DNA of 64,000 bases from Zhenhengia yiwuensis (GTDB lineage: Bacteria > Bacillota > Clostridia > Lachnospirales > Cellulosilyticaceae): positions 44,871-108,870 of the forward strand of contig NZ_JACRSY010000012.1 in the NCBI RefSeq assembly GCF_014384995.1, read 5' to 3'. A program made the translations under genes and the position numbers. The first letter of the stretch is position 1; each line of letters opens with the position of its first letter. Shown here piece after piece: positions 51,153 to 59,050 of this stretch. The notes under the pieces are model-generated. The model did no database searches and had not been told where the DNA came from. It saw only the letters and a program-made list of their open reading frames with translations.

Positions 51153-51368
51153 TTATAGTGCTACTGGTTGATACGCAATCTTATCTAATATGTTCTCTTT
51201 GAATGATTTATCCTCAAATATTTGTGTCGCTAATACCTTAGCTAACTTTCTCTGTGTCGCTTTTTCAAATAACTTCTCATCCACATTCCCCTCTAATACA
51301 AACTCAATTTTCCCACCTACTTTTTTATCTTGTGTAATGGTCTTAATTACTTTAAATTGTGTATTCAT
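51153..51368 (-). CDS. Small protein upstream of the recombinase, 71 residues
   Basis: A short basic/acidic protein with the start M-N-T-Q-F-K-V chosen for its GGAGAG site; a longer frame exists to 51446. No conserved domain is recognised. It contains a beta-like N-terminal half and a helical C-terminal half ending Y-Q-P-V-A-L. It is 15 nt before the recombinase gene on the same strand, so they form one operon. This position and size are those of recombination directionality factors, but the sequence gives no proof. Confidence 0.6.
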   Translation of the reverse strand: MNTQFKVIKTITQDKKVGGKIEFVLEGNVDEKLFEKATQRKLAKVLATQIFEDKSFKENILDKIAYQPVAL

Positions 51369-51389
51369 ATTAACCACTCTCCTATCACA

Positions 51390-51397
51390 TTTATATG
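51390..51397 (-). promoter_or_regulatory. Sigma-E-like -10 element upstream of the recombinase operon
   Basis: The minus strand reads CATATAAA, similar to the sigma-E -10 (CATACAAT), about 20 nt before the start of the small upstream gene. The -35 region is poor. Sigma-E control of the recombinase would make excision mother-cell specific. Confidence 0.25.
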
Positions 51398-51534
51398 TGT
51401 AGTGAGAACTATCTAGAATTATTTTTAGGAATAACCCTATGCTCATCTACATAGAGTGTTATTTTTGAGGGAAACCAAGATTGCCATGCGATTTTACAGG
51501 GAATCGAAAGTTTTTCACTAGGACTTTTATAGCA

Positions 51535-51583
51535 TTTAGTTCGAACTTTCATTTTACGAACTAAATATGGTATACTTAGTTCG
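51535..51583 (+). promoter_or_regulatory. Promoter region with three TTAGTTCG operator copies
   Basis: TTAGTTCG occurs at 51536-51543 and 51576-51583, and inverted (CGAACTAA) at 51557-51564. Centres are about 20 bp apart, so all lie on one face of the helix. A TATACT -10 (51571-51576) is embedded between the copies. The layout indicates repression of the following gene. Confidence 0.6.
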
Positions 51584-51612
51584 TACCTATTACTTTAAAA
51601 GGAGCCTAACAA

Positions 51613-52095
51613 ATGAACTACAAATGCGTGCTTACACTAGATGATAACCAATTAGAACTTCTAAAATCCTTTTGCACCTCCACTTTAGGTGTAGAGCCTA
51701 TTATCACAAAGGTACACCCTAAAGAGGTAGATGCTAAAACCTTCATGCGTCTATACTATTCTTATCTTCTTGAACAAATTGACATGACTGCTTTACGTCG
51801 CTCACTAGGTATGGGGAAAACTAAATTTCATGAGGTACTTAAATCTCTGCGTAACCAAGGCTATCCGCTTCCATCAAAAGCAGATTTCAAACGCTACAAT
51901 CCTCTTTTGAATCCTTTTCACATCTATGATTACAGCATTCAAAATTCAGCATTACCTACAAATGAATTAACTCCAACTGACATTTACTTTGATGAAGATG
52001 ACATAGACTTTGATTTTGATAAAGAGAATATAGACTTTAATGATGATGATGATGACTTTATCATGGACGGAGAAGAGGACATAGATATGCCTTAG
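51613..52095 (+). CDS. Acidic-tailed putative DNA-binding protein
   Basis: A 160-residue protein, not assigned to a known family. The middle (about residues 55-90) looks like a helix-turn-helix with G-M-G-K-T-K-F-H-E-V-L-K-S-L. The last 40 residues are almost all Asp/Glu with F and I. AAAAGGAG precedes the ATG. A triple operator covers its promoter, so it is tightly controlled, possibly by itself or by the XRE protein at 56.1 kb. It may regulate the element. Confidence 0.5.
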   Translation: MNYKCVLTLDDNQLELLKSFCTSTLGVEPIITKVHPKEVDAKTFMRLYYSYLLEQIDMTALRRSLGMGKTKFHEVLKSLRNQGYPLPSKADFKRYNPLLNPFHIYDYSIQNSALPTNELTPTDIYFDEDDIDFDFDKENIDFNDDDDDFIMDGEEDIDMP

Positions 52096-52115
52096 CGCAT
52101 ATCTATGTCCTCTTC
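52072..52115. terminator. Bidirectional terminator between convergent genes
   Basis: A perfect 18-bp stem (52072-52089 with 52098-52115) with an 8-nt loop, built partly from the last codons of the acidic-tailed gene. TTATTTT follows on the plus side. It also lies immediately next to the resolvase stop. Confidence 0.8.
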
Positions 52116-52721
52116 TTATTTTGACTGCTCTGTTATTTGTATAAGTTTATAAAACGATGACCGTTTCAAACCACAGGCTTTCATAGCTGCAACTGCTGTT
52201 ATTTCTCCAGACTTCCATTGTGCATATACATTGTCCCAGTTCTTAGGTGTCTCTATCCTTGGTCTTCCACAATGAACTCCTCTCATCTTTGCACTTTTAA
52301 TTCCTTCACGTTGTCTACGTTTTATCTTTCGTAGTTCAGATTCACTAATATACGCTAAAAGTTCCAAAACTATCGTATTGATTAGGCACTTCTCTAAATC
52401 ATCTTTATCATAGGTACTTAACATAGGGGAGTCTAATATTACCAAATCCACTCCCATCTTCGCTAACTCACCCATTTCCGTTTTAATCTGTGTGTAATTT
52501 CTACCTAAGCGGTCTAACTCCTTGATTACAAGCACATCACCTTTACGTAGCATTTGTGATTTCAAACTTTGATACCCATTTCTCTCAAAGTTTTTACCCG
52601 TAGCCTTATCACAAATAATGTCACGCTCCTCTATCCCATACTCTATTAAGGCATCAAATTGTCTCTCAAGACTCTGTCCTTGTGAGGATACCCTTGCATA
52701 CCCATATACTCTCGGTTCCAT
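52116..52721 (-). CDS. Small serine recombinase (resolvase/invertase type)
   Basis: A 201-residue resolvase. The catalytic motif Y-A-R-V-S-S gives nucleophile Ser12. E-L-D-R-L-G-R-N, the E-helix region with E-L-R-K-I-K-R-R-Q-R-E-G and a C-terminal helix-turn-helix (G-E-I-T-A-V-A-A-M-K-A-C-G-L-K-R) complete it. Such enzymes resolve replicon dimers or invert DNA. GGAGG precedes the ATG. Its presence fits a plasmid-derived element; it is unlikely to be the enzyme excising the element, which should be the large recombinase. Confidence 0.9.
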   Translation of the reverse strand: MEPRVYGYARVSSQGQSLERQFDALIEYGIEERDIICDKATGKNFERNGYQSLKSQMLRKGDVLVIKELDRLGRNYTQIKTEMGELAKMGVDLVILDSPMLSTYDKDDLEKCLINTIVLELLAYISESELRKIKRRQREGIKSAKMRGVHCGRPRIETPKNWDNVYAQWKSGEITAVAAMKACGLKRSSFYKLIQITEQSK

Positions 52722-53400
52722 ACTCTATATACCTCCAATTAATCTATCTTTCCTATATGTATATCAGCATTATGACCCTTTTATATCCATAAAGGTATCA
52801 ATATTTTCAGCTATATCCGAATTTTATATACTTGAGGATTCCGAATACAGTTTGGGTACTTTATAGACATATCTGTAAAGGTATACGTTTCCGTAAAGGT
52901 CTCTATCTATTTTCAGACTTTGTATCACCTCCTCAAACTATGTTCTCTCTCGTATTCTCTAGGTTCTTCATCACCATTTCTTCTTTATCACCTCCCTATC
53001 CTGTCCTAGATTAAGATTTCCTTCTTCCTCTGATGGTTCACATAGAAAAATCATCAAAAATCGTCTTCAATTTTTGAAATTTCATTGCCAGAAAAAATGG
53101 GATTGCCAAGAATTTTGCCTTCCTTGGACGTCTTCATTAAAAATAATGGTTTTATACTAAAAAATTCAATTTTATCTAAATCTTGAATGTTTTACTCCTG
53201 TCCCATTAAGGCATTTTGTAAGATAATTTCATCGATTAAATGAAGACCCATAGCGGTAGGGATTTTGGTGTAGGAAGTTAAGTTTAATCGAAAATGTATA
53301 AAATTACTTCCTTGAGTACTTATTTGAGCAACGTGCTTAATTTGAATATTTTTAACTTCTAAATTTGATTTTATCCTTCTCCTAACAAAGTATCACTGAA
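52722..53400. other. Non-coding or decayed region
   Basis: About 700 bp without a convincing gene. Short minus-strand frames are seen: one of 27 codons (ATG near 53140) without a ribosome site, and a longer one ending at 53192 that lacks a start codon. Base composition is T-rich on the plus strand. It probably holds remnants of former genes. Confidence 0.5.
53192..53392 (-). pseudogene. Startless open frame, unrecognised
   Basis: An open frame of about 66 codons on the minus strand with protein-like content (Q-G-S-N-F-I-H-F-R-L-N-L and G-L-H-L-I-D-E-I-I-L) but no ATG, GTG or TTG near an AGGAG. It could be a broken gene tail. No family is recognised. Confidence 0.25.
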
Positions 53401-53404
53401 CGCA

Positions 53405-53439
53405 AAGAAAGCTAACCCAAAGTCTAGGTTAGCTTTCTT
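53405..53439. terminator. Strong hairpin upstream of the decayed region
   Basis: A 13-bp perfect stem (53405-53417 with 53427-53439) with a 9-nt loop. T-rich DNA follows on the plus side. On the minus strand it ends the short frame at 53445 rather than the SLH gene itself. Confidence 0.65.
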
Positions 53440-53444
53440 AATCC

Positions 53445-53540
53445 TTATTTTTCTTCTACAAATTTCAATGTGTTACCACTATTTACAAGGTTTCCTGTTT
53501 TGACTACTTTATCTCCACTGTAAATCACATAATCAGACAT
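53445..53540 (-). pseudogene. Short frame, 31 codons, probable gene remnant
   Basis: It encodes M-S-D-Y-V-I-Y-S-G-D-K-V-V-K-T-G-N and a charged end. It has no ribosome site and a stop codon a few codons upstream in frame. A terminator follows. It looks like the 3' end of a decayed gene located downstream of the SLH gene. Confidence 0.3.
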
Positions 53541-53631
53541 GTGTAGTACATGAGTTTAGGCATGATTCAAAATAAACATGTATATAGAAGTATAGAAGGA
53601 GCCTATATCTACTCACTCCTATACTTTCTAG

Positions 53632-55875
53632 TTACTTCTTCTTTACAATAATTAGTTCTGTTTGTCTGTATTTTCCATCAATAAACCATTCCTCTGGAAT
53701 CATAAAATCAAACCTAGCTCCTGTAACAACATCATTAAATTTAGCTTTGAATTTCAAAGTCTTTCCATCATCTGAAACAATGCTATCAAATACTTCTACC
53801 CAGTATGAGCCATTATATTTTCCATGAATTTCTCCATTTACATTCGGAATAAAAATAGCTGAATCTGTTGTAACTGTAAATTCAACCACATCCCCTGATG
53901 ATACGCTAATAGCTCCAGGTGTAGTTGTTAGTCTCTCTGTCCCATTTGGTACTTCATCTACTTCTGATAAAGGTTTTAATGCAACAAATACTTGTTTTTG
54001 TTGTTCCATTCCCTTATAGCTAATTGCTACATTTATTGGAATAGCCTCTCCAATAGAATTGTCTGGATAATTAATTACTCCATCATTATTGATGTATTCA
54101 TGGAATGCTAGAACCTCTACATCCATCTCCAAGTCTGGAATTGCATTAATCCCTGTCCATGTCTCTAGTACTCTAAATATATTATCCCCATGTTCATCAA
54201 TAGACATCTCAAACATATCAGGAATACCATTTAAAGCTAATTCAAATATTTCTTCTGAAGTATCTTCCACAATAGGTACACTTATCTTAATATCTTTATT
54301 GGTTGATAAAATACTTTCTGGAAGAACAAACTCCCAACGTGAAGGCAGTTTATCAATTGCTATCCTACTTCTAATATGTACTCTAAAAGTATCTTCATCT
54401 ACAATCTCTGTTCCAACTGAACCATTTAAATTAAATGTTGGTTCAATCGCCTTCCATAAATCACCAGCCTCTTTTATGGTTAATTTAGTGTTCTTAAGAT
54501 TAATTTCAATATCAACTCCTGTACCTGATACTTGAAATTGAGAGACTTTAGATGGTGTTACAATTGCTTGAGGTTTATTAACAGTTTCTCCACCACCGTT
54601 AGAGCCTCCTCCTGAACTATCATCTGATGAACTTCCACCTGATGAGCCACTTCCAACTCCAGCTAGTGGTTTATTAACGGCATCCTTATCTAATAAATGT
54701 CCACCAATAGATACTTTGATATCTCCTTCTAGTGTAGTATGACTTGGCTGTGTTTCTAATTTAACACCCTCTACACTAACAGTAGCATTTTCTATTTTAC
54801 CTTTACCTTTTACTTGACTCTCTACATTAAATATAGCCTCTTTTATCTCTACTTTATCACTTAATGTTATCGCTACACCTTTAGCTTCTTTGCTAAATGT
54901 AAGGTTCTTAATTATTCCAGAGAGAACTTGTACTGGTTGAGTTGTTTCTACTGTTAATGAATTTACAGTACCATCAATTTTTGCACCTGATTCAAGTACA
55001 ACATCTGTTACAGTTGACTTGTCATCTACAAAGATACGTACTTTGCCATCTGCTTTTTCTACTTTTACATTGTCTGCTTTTGAACCATTTGTAAACTTAA
55101 CGGAGTTCTCTCCACCACCTTCAACAATAACCCTTCCTGTAACTGTTGTATTATCTAAAATAACATCACCATTACCTACACCTTCTGCAATATATAAGTT
55201 TCCTTTTATGATAGCATCTTTTAGAACTACATCTTTAGTATTAACTACTACATTTCCATCTGTGTTTGGTGTATATGTACCTGATTGATTGTAAAACTCG
55301 GCTGTTAATCTATCTAGCATTGTCACAACTTCAGCTCTTGTTACAGAATCTTGTGGTGCAATAGTAGTTTCTGTTTTGCCTTTGAGAATACCATGTTGTA
55401 CCATAGCTCCTATTTGTTCTTCAGCCCATGCTGAAATCAATCTCTCATCATCAAATGATTGTGGACTTGTCCCTGTTAATTCGTAAGCATTTGCTAATAC
55501 ATGTGCAGTCTCTTCTCTTGTTGCAAAATCATTTGGTCTAAATGATGTCCCATAGTCTTTCATAATCCCTGATGAACTTACTGTATTAATTGCTTTGGTG
55601 TACCACTGACCTTCTTGAACATCATCGTATTTTTTTGCATTACTTACTTCCGTTAACCCAAATACTCTGACAACAAAAGATGCAAGCTCCGCTCTTGTCA
55701 CCTTTTGATTAGGTTTAAAAGAACCATCTTCATACCCTTGTACAACTCCATTTGTACTCCATCTTTCAATAGCCTCCTTTGCCCAATGCTTCGAGTAATC
55801 ATTTGCCCATACTGGCATTGCTGTTATCAGCATTGTTCCCGACATTAACATAGCTAATCTTCTTTGTAATTTCAT
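53632..55875 (-). CDS. SLH-domain surface protein
   Basis: A 747-residue secreted protein. A signal peptide (K-L-Q-R-R start, hydrophobic core, cleavage after about residue 24) is followed by three SLH repeats (about 27-70, 80-135, 140-195) that bind secondary cell-wall polymers. A repeat-rich region suggests a beta-helix (D-A-I-I-K-G-N-L-Y-I). A Gly/Ser linker around 405-430 and two further beta-domains complete it. It acts outside the cell, presumably anchored in the wall. Such cargo is unusual for a sporulation intervening element. Confidence 0.85.
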   Translation of the reverse strand: MKLQRRLAMLMSGTMLITAMPVWANDYSKHWAKEAIERWSTNGVVQGYEDGSFKPNQKVTRAELASFVVRVFGLTEVSNAKKYDDVQEGQWYTKAINTVSSSGIMKDYGTSFRPNDFATREETAHVLANAYELTGTSPQSFDDERLISAWAEEQIGAMVQHGILKGKTETTIAPQDSVTRAEVVTMLDRLTAEFYNQSGTYTPNTDGNVVVNTKDVVLKDAIIKGNLYIAEGVGNGDVILDNTTVTGRVIVEGGGENSVKFTNGSKADNVKVEKADGKVRIFVDDKSTVTDVVLESGAKIDGTVNSLTVETTQPVQVLSGIIKNLTFSKEAKGVAITLSDKVEIKEAIFNVESQVKGKGKIENATVSVEGVKLETQPSHTTLEGDIKVSIGGHLLDKDAVNKPLAGVGSGSSGGSSSDDSSGGGSNGGGETVNKPQAIVTPSKVSQFQVSGTGVDIEINLKNTKLTIKEAGDLWKAIEPTFNLNGSVGTEIVDEDTFRVHIRSRIAIDKLPSRWEFVLPESILSTNKDIKISVPIVEDTSEEIFELALNGIPDMFEMSIDEHGDNIFRVLETWTGINAIPDLEMDVEVLAFHEYINNDGVINYPDNSIGEAIPINVAISYKGMEQQKQVFVALKPLSEVDEVPNGTERLTTTPGAISVSSGDVVEFTVTTDSAIFIPNVNGEIHGKYNGSYWVEVFDSIVSDDGKTLKFKAKFNDVVTGARFDFMIPEEWFIDGKYRQTELIIVKKK

Positions 55876-55920
55876 AATTTAACTCCTTACCTTTCTCATT
55901 TTAAATTTGTATAAAATCTA

Positions 55921-55961
55921 GTTCTGAAACACTTACCCAGAACTATTCATAAAACATTATA
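55921..55961 (-). promoter_or_regulatory. SLH gene promoter and leader hairpin
   Basis: A perfect TATAAT (55956-55961) with a weak -35, followed in the leader by a GTTCTG/CAGAAC hairpin (55921-55943). The gene is divergent from the XRE regulator, which may control it. Confidence 0.45.
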
Positions 55962-56065
55962 CTTCTATTAAAACTAGAAATAAATACATTTTTCTATTTT
56001 TAACAGAATTAAATCGATTAGTTGTTAAATTCATCTAGACTATTCTCTAAAAGGAGGTGCTACTA

Positions 56066-56377
56066 ATGAGCCTTGGCGAACGTTTACGCAAATGTCGTGA
56101 AAATAAAGACCTTAAGCAACTAGATGTTAGTAAACAACTGCATATTAACAATAAAACACTTTCATGTTATGAACTTGATAAGATTTCTCCTGATGTAGAA
56201 ACGCTTAAAAATCTTGCACAATTTTATGAAGTATCCCTTCCTTGGTTACTAGGTTCTAACCCCTACCATGAGCATATCTATTCTGATATTATTGAACGTC
56301 TTGAAAAACTAGATAAAACCTCTGTTCAGTCTGTACGTGAATATATTGAATTCCTTGAGTTTAAAAAGAACAAGTAG
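56066..56377 (+). CDS. XRE-family transcriptional regulator
   Basis: A 103-residue protein with an N-terminal Cro/CI helix-turn-helix (L-G-E-R-L-R-K-C-R-E-N-K-D-L-K-Q, then N-N-K-T-L-S-C-Y-E). A short C-terminal helical part may dimerise. The ATG at 56066 has AAAGGAGG 8 nt upstream; an earlier GTG falls inside that site. Divergent from the SLH gene, it is a typical element repressor candidate and could use the TTAGTTCG operators. Confidence 0.88.
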   Translation: MSLGERLRKCRENKDLKQLDVSKQLHINNKTLSCYELDKISPDVETLKNLAQFYEVSLPWLLGSNPYHEHIYSDIIERLEKLDKTSVQSVREYIEFLEFKKNK

Positions 56378-56411
56378 CATGGAGTTATGATACCCTATGC
56401 TACTTATTCTT

Positions 56412-56660
56412 TTAATCTATATCTACATTTCTTATTGATTCTTCTAATTTAGAAGCATATGTAACTCGGAGCTCTAATTCAAATAATTCCTTATCAGATA
56501 CATTAATACAAAGCTTATCCTCCATTCTATAAATCCTCAATACAAGTTGTGTGGTTACAGGTCTTAAAAATAGAAACTGATATATGATACCTTGACAAAT
56601 ACTTAATATGAGTGGCTGTAACTCTTCTTCTCGTTCTATTCGTATTCTCTTATTCAGCAT
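56412..56660 (-). CDS. Hypothetical protein, 82 residues
   Basis: A small protein, start M-L-N-K-R-I-R chosen for its AAAAGGAG site within the end of the preceding gene; an ATG at 56681 is less likely. Hydrophobic patches around Q-F-L-F-L and T-Q-L-V-L-R may form a core. It overlaps the previous gene by 11 nt and is therefore coupled to it. No family is recognised. Confidence 0.55.
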   Translation of the reverse strand: MLNKRIRIEREEELQPLILSICQGIIYQFLFLRPVTTQLVLRIYRMEDKLCINVSDKELFELELRVTYASKLEESIRNVDID

Positions 56661-57252
56661 TATAATTCGCTCCTTTTTCATCTAATCTATATTCTACATA
56701 TCCCTTATACAAAAGCTGATTGTGCTCTACAATCTCTCTCCACTGTCTGTACTTAACAAGATACTTTTTGAACTTTGCGATGGAAGCTCCTTGGAAGTTT
56801 AGCCTAGTTAACTCTTCTGTCAGAACAAAATCCTTTGTAGGTCTATAGGCATTTTCTAGTAACATCAAGTTTTCCTTAGTTAAGTTAAGTACCTTGTACT
56901 GAGACCCTATCTCTATTGATAAAGGTATAATTTCTTTAACTTTTCCTTCCAACATCCTTATATCTTCTGCAATAAATATCGCATTCAATATAGGGGAATT
57001 CATACTCTTAATTCCTTCAATAAACTTTACATATCTACTGTAAGACAGACCTTCACCACTGTTCATCTGAATCTCCTCTTGAGTATTCAAATATGCTCTC
57101 AACATACTTTCTATTTTCTCGAGTTTCCTTTTAAGTCTCACGTGTTCTCTTACTATCTCCTGTAAGTCCACCTCATGTAATTTGTCTTGTCTCTCATATA
57201 CCTTGTGTTTTTCAATATTGTGTTCGTTACTAATCTTTTTTGCCACTGTCAT
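56650..57252 (-). CDS. Hypothetical coiled-coil protein, 200 residues
   Basis: The protein is rich in charged residues. A predicted coiled coil spans about residues 25-60 (V-R-E-H-V-R-L-K-R-K-L-E-K). Further helices and an aromatic C-terminus (K-F-K-K-Y-L-V-K-Y-R-Q-W) follow. No domain is recognised. It lies between the HUH-like gene and the 82-residue gene on the same strand, so it may belong to a replication or mobilisation unit of the element. Confidence 0.55.
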   Translation of the reverse strand: MTVAKKISNEHNIEKHKVYERQDKLHEVDLQEIVREHVRLKRKLEKIESMLRAYLNTQEEIQMNSGEGLSYSRYVKFIEGIKSMNSPILNAIFIAEDIRMLEGKVKEIIPLSIEIGSQYKVLNLTKENLMLLENAYRPTKDFVLTEELTRLNFQGASIAKFKKYLVKYRQWREIVEHNQLLYKGYVEYRLDEKGANYNAE

Positions 57253-57342
57253 TATCCCTCCTTATATTGTGGTAAAAACATAGTCTAGGGAAGTATAAGA
57301 GTGTAACCTATCTTTGCTAACTTTCTCAAAATTTAATACAGT

Positions 57343-57774
57343 TTATATTATGTTAGTACTATATTTATCCTCTTTCCTACAAATATAGTTATATGTATTA
57401 TTCCAATGAACTTGAGTATGTATAGGGTTCACTTTAACATACTCAAAAGTCTTCCTTACCTTAACATTCATTAATTGCTGAATTTTTCTCCCACAAACAC
57501 GTTTGAATTGCTCCATATAGTTATATGCTTCATTAATATCCCACTGATATTTTGCTAGAATATGAAAGTGTATATAAGGTTTTAACTCTATTGCCACTTT
57601 CTCTAAGACCATATTATGATTATTCGCACATCCTTGTATATCTGATAACATGATGTGATATCCTTCCGTTGTTAAGTTAATGTGTGTATTTAACTTAATA
57701 ACGATATGTATACCTCTCATATAAGAACTATCTATACTGTATACTTCATCACCCATACTCTCTAAAAAGTTCAT
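57343..57774 (-). CDS. HUH/Rep-like protein, small
   Basis: A 143-residue protein with features of rolling-circle Rep/relaxase endonucleases. It has a beta strand (H-I-V-I-K-L-N), a His-hydrophobic-His motif H69-F-H71 within Y-I-H-F-H-I-L, and a late tyrosine motif T-Y-N-Y-I-C-R-K-E-D with Y128, Y130 and K134. It lacks a helicase domain, so it would depend on host helicase or be a remnant. GAGAGG precedes the ATG. If real, it would nick DNA at an origin in the element. Confidence 0.5.
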   Translation of the reverse strand: MNFLESMGDEVYSIDSSYMRGIHIVIKLNTHINLTTEGYHIMLSDIQGCANNHNMVLEKVAIELKPYIHFHILAKYQWDINEAYNYMEQFKRVCGRKIQQLMNVKVRKTFEYVKVNPIHTQVHWNNTYNYICRKEDKYSTNII

Positions 57775-58145
57775 CTGTTATTTCCTCTCTTTTATTATTC
57801 TTATCACATATCTAATGATAGATTTATCCTCAATGATTATCTTTATTGAGGCTCATAGCAATTGATTCGGTCATCTTACCCTCTATAGTTAACTGCAACG
57901 CTTTCCGTACATACTTTATTCTATACGTGTTCTAATGCCTTTATTTGAACCTGTTCCTTCATACCTTCTTCCTATCCCTTTTTAAAAGGGTAGACTTCCC
58001 CTAGGGACTTGCTTCTTAGGCAAATTATGGTCAGCTCTCTATGCTAACATTAAAGTACTCATTGCTAGAAGCTATCTAAGTGCAGATATAACTACCATAT
58101 CCCTCAATGAGTCCACCTTTTTGACGGACTCCTAGCAATAAAAAA
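57775..58145. other. Intergenic region upstream of the HUH-like gene
   Basis: About 370 bp with no open frame of note. It contains a GAGTCC/GGACTC hairpin (58109-58131) and a C/T-rich stretch. As it precedes the Rep-like gene it could hold its control region or origin; no nick-site motif was recognised. Confidence 0.35.
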
Positions 58146-58196
58146 AATCTAAACGACTAGTCGTGACAATTGTCTACATGACTAATAGTTTAGATT
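58146..58196 (-). terminator. Terminator of the RHH gene
   Basis: A long imperfect hairpin (9-bp base AATCTAAAC/GTTTAGATT, then an 8-bp inner stem) with a T8 run on the minus strand, about 50 nt after the RHH stop. Confidence 0.75.
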
Positions 58197-58247
58197 CTTC
58201 ATAACTGTATCTACTTGATACCATAATTTAACCTACTTCAAGACTTT

Positions 58248-58469
58248 CTACATACCTACATCCATTTTAACAGCTTTCATGAGTAACTGATGTATATATG
58301 CCTGTTTAGACAGATTACACTCCTTTGCTTTCTGTATGAGTGCCTCATTTAATTCTTTCTCAACCCTTAGACTAAATGCTACTATACACTTCCCCAATCT
58401 CTTGTCCAAAGTCTCCCTTGTAGATTGAAGTTGTGTAATAATCTCACTATTATCCACCTCGAATATCAT
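58248..58469 (-). CDS. Ribbon-helix-helix protein (Arc/CopG-like)
   Basis: A 73-residue protein. After an N-terminal helix comes the ribbon (A-F-S-L-R-V), then two helices (K-E-L-N-E-A-L-I-Q-K-A-K-E and S-K-Q-A-Y-I-H-Q-L-L-M-K-A), the MetJ/Arc fold that binds DNA as a dimer. Such proteins control plasmid copy number or act as antitoxins; no partner toxin is adjacent. GGAGGAG precedes the ATG. The 43-bp repeats lie just upstream and may be its binding sites. Confidence 0.8.
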   Translation of the reverse strand: MIFEVDNSEIITQLQSTRETLDKRLGKCIVAFSLRVEKELNEALIQKAKECNLSKQAYIHQLLMKAVKMDVGM

Positions 58470-58607
58470 AATCTATCTCCTCCTCATTCTCTACTCCCTA
58501 TATCATATACAAATACCTCTTATATTGTATCTATTTAACATACCTCTCCTACTTTACTGATAGTATATTTTCTAGTGTATAGGCATAAGCCTTGTATATC
58601 TTCTCAA
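58470..58607. other. RHH gene upstream region
   Basis: A/T-rich DNA between the RHH start and the tandem repeats. A TATATT-like -10 can be drawn, but there is no clear -35. Confidence 0.3.
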
Positions 58608-58822
58608 AGATACTTACTATTACCCCCGTAATCTCTATGTTTCTTCTCGAGAATACTTATTATCACTCCCATAATCTCTATGTTTCTTTTCGAAGATACT
58701 TACTATCACTCCCATAATCTCTATGTTTCTTTTCGAAGATACTTACTATCACTCTCGTAATCTCTATGTTTCTTTTCGAGAATCCTTGCTATTACCTTTA
58801 GGGTTTCTCTATATCTTCTCAC
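58608..58822. repeat. Five 43-bp tandem direct repeats
   Basis: Consecutive copies start at 58608, 58651, 58694, 58737 and 58780. Copies 1-4 differ at a few positions; copy 5 is degenerate. The unit includes ATCTCTATGTTTCTT and TCGA at the junctions. There are no spacers, and 43 is not a multiple of three, so it is neither CRISPR nor coding repeats. Iteron-like repeats next to RHH and Rep-like genes suggest an origin or operator array. Confidence 0.85.
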
Positions 58823-59050
58823 CTATATACAAAAAAAGACACCTAGCACCTTGTCTCTAAGTAAATGGGTATTGTGATAGGTCTTGGTAATCTTCTCTTA
58901 ACATCATATTCTCTTGACATAGCTTTCGTAACATCATAGCTGTGATATATTCAATTATATGGAATAACATTGTTCTATCATTGCTTATCTGATTCTCTAT
59001 AAAAATAATAAATAGGGCAGTATATAGAAGACCATATATGCCCCATTTGT
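58823..59050. other. Gap between tandem repeats and the Uma2 gene
   Basis: About 230 bp, A/T-rich. No gene or clear terminator with a U-run on the minus strand is seen. Confidence 0.3.

Noticed and set aside
53445..53540. 31-residue small protein gene
   Set aside because: It has no ribosome site, and a stop lies just upstream in frame; treated as a remnant.
58608..58822. CRISPR array
   Set aside because: The repeats are directly adjacent with no spacers, and there are no cas genes in the window.
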